Assembly (NCBI GenBank): GCA_021648045.1
Contig: JAKITM010000034.1
Location: 1-23,131, forward strand
DNA: 23,131 nt
Source of the DNA: Lysobacterales bacterium
GTDB lineage: Bacteria; Pseudomonadota; Gammaproteobacteria; Xanthomonadales; SZUA-36
Reading direction: 5' to 3'
Below are positions 21,666 to 23,131 of this stretch, piece after piece. Both the position numbers and the translations under genes were made by a program. Positions within the stretch are counted from its first letter, which is position 1, and each line of letters opens with the position of its first letter. The notes under the pieces are model-generated. The model saw only the letters and a program-made list of their open reading frames with translations, was not told the origin of the DNA and searched no databases.

Positions 21666-22160
21666 TCAATCCCGACGACGCAAATCAACAATATCGTAGC
21701 TCGAACTCACTCCATCATCTACCGCAACCGTCTTACGACTAATTTCCTGCCACTGCGCCGCTTGCCATTGCGGGAACCAGGTATCCGCCGGGTAGTCCCC
21801 GTCTACTAGGGTTAGCACCATGCGGGTTGCCAGCGGTAGTGCCTGGGTGTAGAGCATGCCGCCGCCGATAACCATCGCTTCATTACCCTTGGCTATCTTG
21901 AGCGCATTTTCCAGACTGGTAACTACTTCACAACCGCTGGCCTGATAGCCCTGCTGCCGGGAAATAACAATGTTTTGTCTACCGGGCAAGGTCCGACCTA
22001 TGGATTCCCAGGTCTTTCGACCCATAAGAATCGGTTTGCCCATGGTAGTTTGCTTAAAGTGTTGCAGTTCACCCAGCAAGCGCCAAGGCATATCACCCTC
22101 GAAACCAATGCCGCGCTTTCGATCCATGGCGGCAATCAGGGTAATAGTAGTGGTATTCAT
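21666..22160 (-). CDS. folA: Dihydrofolate reductase
   Basis: The 164-residue protein has DHFR landmarks: LIAAMDRKRGIG, MPWRL, GKPILMGRKTWESIG, LPGRQNIVIS and the NADPH-binding VIGGGMLY. It reduces dihydrofolate formed by ThyA next door. The catalytic acid, Asp27 in E. coli, aligns with Glu31 here (in RLLGELQHF), and the usual Pro before it is Leu. Glu is the normal residue in vertebrate DHFR but uncommon in bacterial ones. The gene overlaps thyA by four bases (ATGA). Confidence 0.94.
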   Translation of the reverse strand: MNTTTITLIAAMDRKRGIGFEGDMPWRLLGELQHFKQTTMGKPILMGRKTWESIGRTLPGRQNIVISRQQGYQASGCEVVTSLENALKIAKGNEAMVIGGGMLYTQALPLATRMVLTLVDGDYPADTWFPQWQAAQWQEISRKTVAVDDGVSSSYDIVDLRRRD

Positions 22161-22990
22161 ACTGCAATTGGCGCTCTAATTAAGGGGTGGCATTGGTAAT
22201 CAAGCAGTTCAAAATCCTCATATTTAAAGGCAAACAAATCACTCACATCAGGATTAATCCGCATGCTCGGCAAGGCGTATGGTTTGCGGCTGAGTTGTTC
22301 TTTGACTTGATCCATGTGATTGGAATAAATATGCACATCACCGAAGGTATGTACAAAATCACCTGCCTCAAGACCACTAACCTGAGCGATCATCATGGTA
22401 AGCAGCGCATAAGAGGCAATATTGAAGGGCACACCCAAAAACACATCCGCGCTGCGCTGGTACAGCTGGCAGCTTAAACGGCCATTATTTACATGGAACT
22501 GAAACATGGTATGACACGGTGGCAGCGCCTGCAGACCCCGACTGGCGTTTTCCTGTGGTGCAATACTTTCATCCGGCAACACACCGGGGTTCCAAGCAGA
22601 AACAATATGTCGGCGGGAATGGGGTCGCTCCTGCAAATCGCTTAAAAGTGTTTTGATTTGGTCAATATGCCGCCCATCCTGAGTCTGCCAATGACGCCAC
22701 TGGGCACCATAAACCGGCCCTAACTCACCCTTCTCGTCCGCCCAGGCATCCCAAATTTTAACCCCGTTGTCATTCAGGTATTGAATATTGGTATCGCCGG
22801 CCAGAAACCAGAGCAATTCATATATGATCGATTTTAAATGTATTTTTTTGGTGGTTACCAGCGGAAAACCCTGACTCAAGTCAAAGCGCATCTGATGACC
22901 GAAAAGACTGATAGTACCCGTGCCGGTACGATCGTCTTTGCCGGAGCCATGCTCAAGAATATTCTGTAACAGCGATAAATACGGCTGCAT
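22157..22990 (-). CDS. thyA: Thymidylate synthase
   Basis: A 277-residue ThyA with the catalytic Cys159 in LPPCHTMFQF, DRTGTGT and FPLVTTKK near the N-terminus, QRSADVFLGVPFNI and HIYSNH. It methylates dUMP to dTMP using methylene-tetrahydrofolate. Compared with the 264-residue E. coli enzyme it has about 13 extra residues just before the active-site loop (LPDESIAPQENASRGLQ), a variant also known from other marine gammaproteobacteria. It starts 3 bases after lgt and overlaps folA, so the three form one operon. Confidence 0.96.
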   Translation of the reverse strand: MQPYLSLLQNILEHGSGKDDRTGTGTISLFGHQMRFDLSQGFPLVTTKKIHLKSIIYELLWFLAGDTNIQYLNDNGVKIWDAWADEKGELGPVYGAQWRHWQTQDGRHIDQIKTLLSDLQERPHSRRHIVSAWNPGVLPDESIAPQENASRGLQALPPCHTMFQFHVNNGRLSCQLYQRSADVFLGVPFNIASYALLTMMIAQVSGLEAGDFVHTFGDVHIYSNHMDQVKEQLSRKPYALPSMRINPDVSDLFAFKYEDFELLDYQCHPLIRAPIAV

Positions 22991-22993
22991 GTT

Positions 22994-23131
22994 TTACTTA
23001 CCTGTTTTTATAAATTGCGGTGAGTCGGAACGATAGGCATAGAGGATTAAAATAGCACCTGCAATTACCATCGGCAAGGATAATAACTGCCCCATCGTCA
23101 ACCAGTCAAAAGCTATAAATTGTAGATGTTC
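22994..23131 (-). CDS. lgt: Prolipoprotein diacylglyceryl transferase, C-terminal end only
   Basis: The last 45 codons and stop of a gene continuing beyond the right edge. The peptide contains FDWLTMGQLLSLPMVIAGA followed by a hydrophobic stretch and AYRSD, matching the last membrane helix of Lgt (the W-x-T-x-GQ-x-LS-x-P motif). Lgt adds diacylglycerol from phosphatidylglycerol to lipoprotein cysteines. The lgt-thyA-folA order is common in gammaproteobacteria. Confidence 0.88.
   Translation of the reverse strand, partial: EHLQFIAFDWLTMGQLLSLPMVIAGAILILYAYRSDSPQFIKTGK

Noticed and set aside
22700..22990. Possible frameshift or insertion in thyA because of its extra length
   Set aside because: The 13 extra residues are in frame, before the active-site loop, and match a known variant of the enzyme.

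Overview
The window looks like a piece of a gammaproteobacterial chromosome, probably marine or otherwise environmental, of moderate G+C. The basis is gene order and protein character: an lgt-thyA-folA block facing apaH, birA followed by a SPOR-type protein and tRNA-Thr, and cbpA, single-chain sdaA and PspC genes with proteobacterial sequences. I cannot assign a genus from sequence alone. No phage, IS element, integrase or CRISPR array is visible.

Left edge (1-1930): the 3' end of an nnrS-like gene, an A+T-rich AAA+ ATPase/DUF4143 gene on the minus strand, then a second copy of the nnrS 3' end. The second copy is the same length (96 nt, 17 mismatches by my count) but carries an in-frame TAG, and its stop codon overlaps that of the convergent PLP enzyme. 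A 28-bp stretch that follows the first tail recurs just before the second. This looks like a small gene cassette inserted at the 3' end of nnrS that restored the gene end, possibly in more than one round.

1926-7717: a Cys/Met-metabolism PLP enzyme, a translationally coupled pair of membrane proteins (one unknown, one DUF2157), polyphosphate kinase 2, a truncated SMP-30/strictosidine-synthase-like gene and a CDF transporter that lacks both aspartates of its HxxxD motifs.

7841-10303: a small secreted peptide, a BlaI/BlaR1-type two-gene regulatory unit with two perfect operator palindromes, and a DUF4097 beta-repeat gene that seems to have lost its 5' end. The BlaR1-like protein carries a TonB-C-like region instead of a penicillin sensor.

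10318-13349: sdaA coupled to an exported M23 peptidase, then a thioredoxin-fold protein and a PspC protein that converge on a shared terminator-like hairpin.

13553-17976: a fused fatty-acid kinase (FakA-like kinase plus FakB-like DegV domain) overlaps plsY, which overlaps birA. This operon could turn free fatty acids into acyl-phosphate and pass it straight to the PlsY acyltransferase. A SPOR protein and tRNA-Thr(UGU) follow; coaX, often found between birA and the SPOR gene, is absent here.

18022-23131: a hotdog thioesterase, an exported cyclophilin with an extra C-terminal domain, cbpA, apaH, and the folA-thyA-lgt operon on the minus strand. The folA product has Glu rather than Asp at the catalytic acid position.
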